Shown here: positions 63,019 through 64,000 of the stretch, in pieces | How positions within the stretch are numbered: the first letter of the stretch is position 1 | Layout: each line of letters opens with the position of its first letter | From: Lachnospiraceae bacterium | GTDB lineage: Bacteria > Bacillota > Clostridia > Lachnospirales > Lachnospiraceae | Direction: 5' to 3' | Assembly (NCBI GenBank): GCA_024403355.1 | Contig: JAKSRW010000003.1 | Location: forward strand, 1-64,000 | DNA length: 64,000 nucleotides | Notes under the pieces: generated by a model | What the model was told of the DNA's origin: nothing | Database searches by the model: none | The model's input: only the letters and a program-made list of their open reading frames with translations | Program-made: the position numbers and the translations under genes

Positions 63019-64000
63019 TTTCTTTTGCACCCTCCCTTCTGAATTGTGTCATTAAAAGACCTATTTCTTCTTTGGTCGTAGTTCTGGCATCAACTATACC
63101 GGAAACCTGACCGCCGCATAATACCATTACTCTGTCGCAGAGAGCCAGAATAACATCAAGGTCCTCTCCTACATATACTACGGCTACGCCCTTTTCCTTC
63201 TGGGCTGTAAGAAGATTATAAATCGTATAAGATGTATTAATATCCAGTCCTCGAACCGCATAGGCTGTCATAAGAACCGACGGCGCCGCAGCAATCTCTC
63301 GGCCTACGAGTACCTTCTGAACATTACCTCCCGAAAGACGTCTTACAGGATAATTAACATCGGGAGTAACAACCTCGAGCTCTTCCTTAATCTTCTGCGC
63401 CAGCTTATCGGGCGATTTCCTGTCAAGGAAAAAGCTTTTACCCTTACGCCATGAACGAATCATCATGTTACCTGTCATGCCCATTGTTCCAACAAGACCC
63501 ATACCAAGTCTGTCCTCGGGAACAAATGACATCGTAACACCCATTTTACGAATCGATAAGGGGTCGAGTCCGACAAGACTCTTTGAATTTTTGTAATCCG
63601 AACTGTAAACAATTGTACCTGACTTAACCGGATAAAGTCCCGCAACCGCTTCCAGAAGCTCTCTCTGACCTGAGCCTGCTACACCGGCTATACCGAGTAT
63701 TTCACCCGAATATGCGGTAAATGATACATTATCAAGTCTCTTAACGCCTTCTTCATCGACACAGGTAAGATTTTCTACTACAAGTCTGGGCTCCGGATTA
63801 ACGGGTTCGGGACGGTTAATGTCCAGAACCGTGGCACGACCTACCATCATATCTGTTAAGGCCTGAGGATTGGTTTCGGAGGTATTAACCGTAGCAATAT
63901 ACTGTCCTTTACGAAGAACTGCTACACGGTCTGAAATCTCCATAACCTCATTAAGCTTATGCGTAATAATAATGATTGATTTACCGTCGGCTCTCATCTT
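63011..64000 (-). CDS. nupO: ABC transporter ATP-binding protein, tandem ATPase (NupO/YufO-like), partial
   Basis: 330 codons visible; the 5' part lies beyond the right edge. The visible part starts at the end of the first ATPase domain (H-loop IIITHKLNEVMEI) and covers the whole second domain: Walker A-like GVAGSGQRELLEAVAGL (Gln in place of Lys, usual for the second domain), signature RLSGGNVQKVLVGREI, and D-loop RGLDI. The normally Pro-containing Walker B end reads VLMTAYAVRGLD. It energises the two permeases. The nucleoside substrate is inferred from family similarity. Confidence 0.87.
   Translation of the reverse strand, partial: KMRADGKSIIIITHKLNEVMEISDRVAVLRKGQYIATVNTSETNPQALTDMMVGRATVLDINRPEPVNPEPRLVVENLTCVDEEGVKRLDNVSFTAYSGEILGIAGVAGSGQRELLEAVAGLYPVKSGTIVYSSDYKNSKSLVGLDPLSIRKMGVTMSFVPEDRLGMGLVGTMGMTGNMMIRSWRKGKSFFLDRKSPDKLAQKIKEELEVVTPDVNYPVRRLSGGNVQKVLVGREIAAAPSVLMTAYAVRGLDINTSYTIYNLLTAQKEKGVAVVYVGEDLDVILALCDRVMVLCGGQVSGIVDARTTTKEEIGLLMTQFRREGAKENE

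Noticed and set aside
1..64000. Mobile elements, CRISPR arrays, tRNA or rRNA genes
   Set aside because: No transposase, integrase, regularly spaced repeats, cloverleaf or rRNA-like sequence was seen other than the tRNA-like part of tmRNA.

Overview
The window looks like low-GC, Gram-positive chromosome of the Lachnospiraceae type (Butyrivibrio/Roseburia/Eubacterium-like anaerobes of the gut or rumen). This is inferred from gene content and order, not from a database search. Supporting signs are rpmA with a Prp cleavage motif beside its Prp protease, a tmRNA tag ending ELAFAA, an Asp23-nusB-xseAB-ispA-dxs block, phoH-ybeY, a COG2081/COG2509 oxidoreductase pair, a 1432-residue fused acyl-CoA dehydratase activase, DUF1015, DUF3048 and YqeG proteins, and a cellobiose phosphorylase next to a GH43 enzyme. 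Start sites are mostly preceded by AAAGG about 11-13 nt upstream or by GGAGG about 7 nt upstream. I used this rule to move several starts inward from the longest open frame.

Almost everything is on the minus strand and is read from high to low coordinates. From the right end the layout is: a nucleoside-type ABC transporter (ATPase cut by the window edge, two permeases); two strong hairpins; cellobiose phosphorylase, GH43 and a CapA-like protein; gpmI; secG; rnr; smpB and tmRNA; a cyclophilin-like lipoprotein with an orphan membrane protein and a two-component system; a second signalling block (lipoprotein, CheV, zinc-ribbon membrane protein); hisH-hisF. A short plus-strand island follows (fused acyl-CoA dehydratase activase plus citrate synthase, 34956-40631), divergent from a GGDEF/EAL-queA-spoIID-L,D-transpeptidase operon. 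Next come a divergent EF-G paralogue, yqeG with a type II dehydroquinase-like gene, and efp. Then come the Asp23-nusB-xseA-xseB-ispA-dxs operon, rpsU, a long phoH-ybeY-DUF3048-flippase-oxidoreductases-miaB-pdp run, DUF1015, an operon ending in sortase, phosphoesterase and scpA-scpB, and finally rplU-prp-rpmA at the left edge.

Many promoters are unusually clear (TTGNNN, 16-17 nt, TATAAT-like), and most operons end in well-formed Rho-independent terminators, so transcription units can be assigned with some confidence. No insertion sequence, prophage, CRISPR array, rRNA or tRNA was seen. The only RNA gene is tmRNA.

The most interesting items are: a small repeated RNA element carrying a hairpin and a Shine-Dalgarno sequence in front of phoH, dxs and GH43 (four copies, two of them tandem); a dehydroquinase-like gene that has lost its signature active-site residues; a HEAT-repeat/RNA-methyltransferase-like fusion; a 53-codon membrane-protein gene translationally coupled to a sortase; a degenerate cyclophilin lipoprotein; and the activase/citrate synthase pair. 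None of these is clear proof of a new system. The repeat element is the best candidate for something undescribed.
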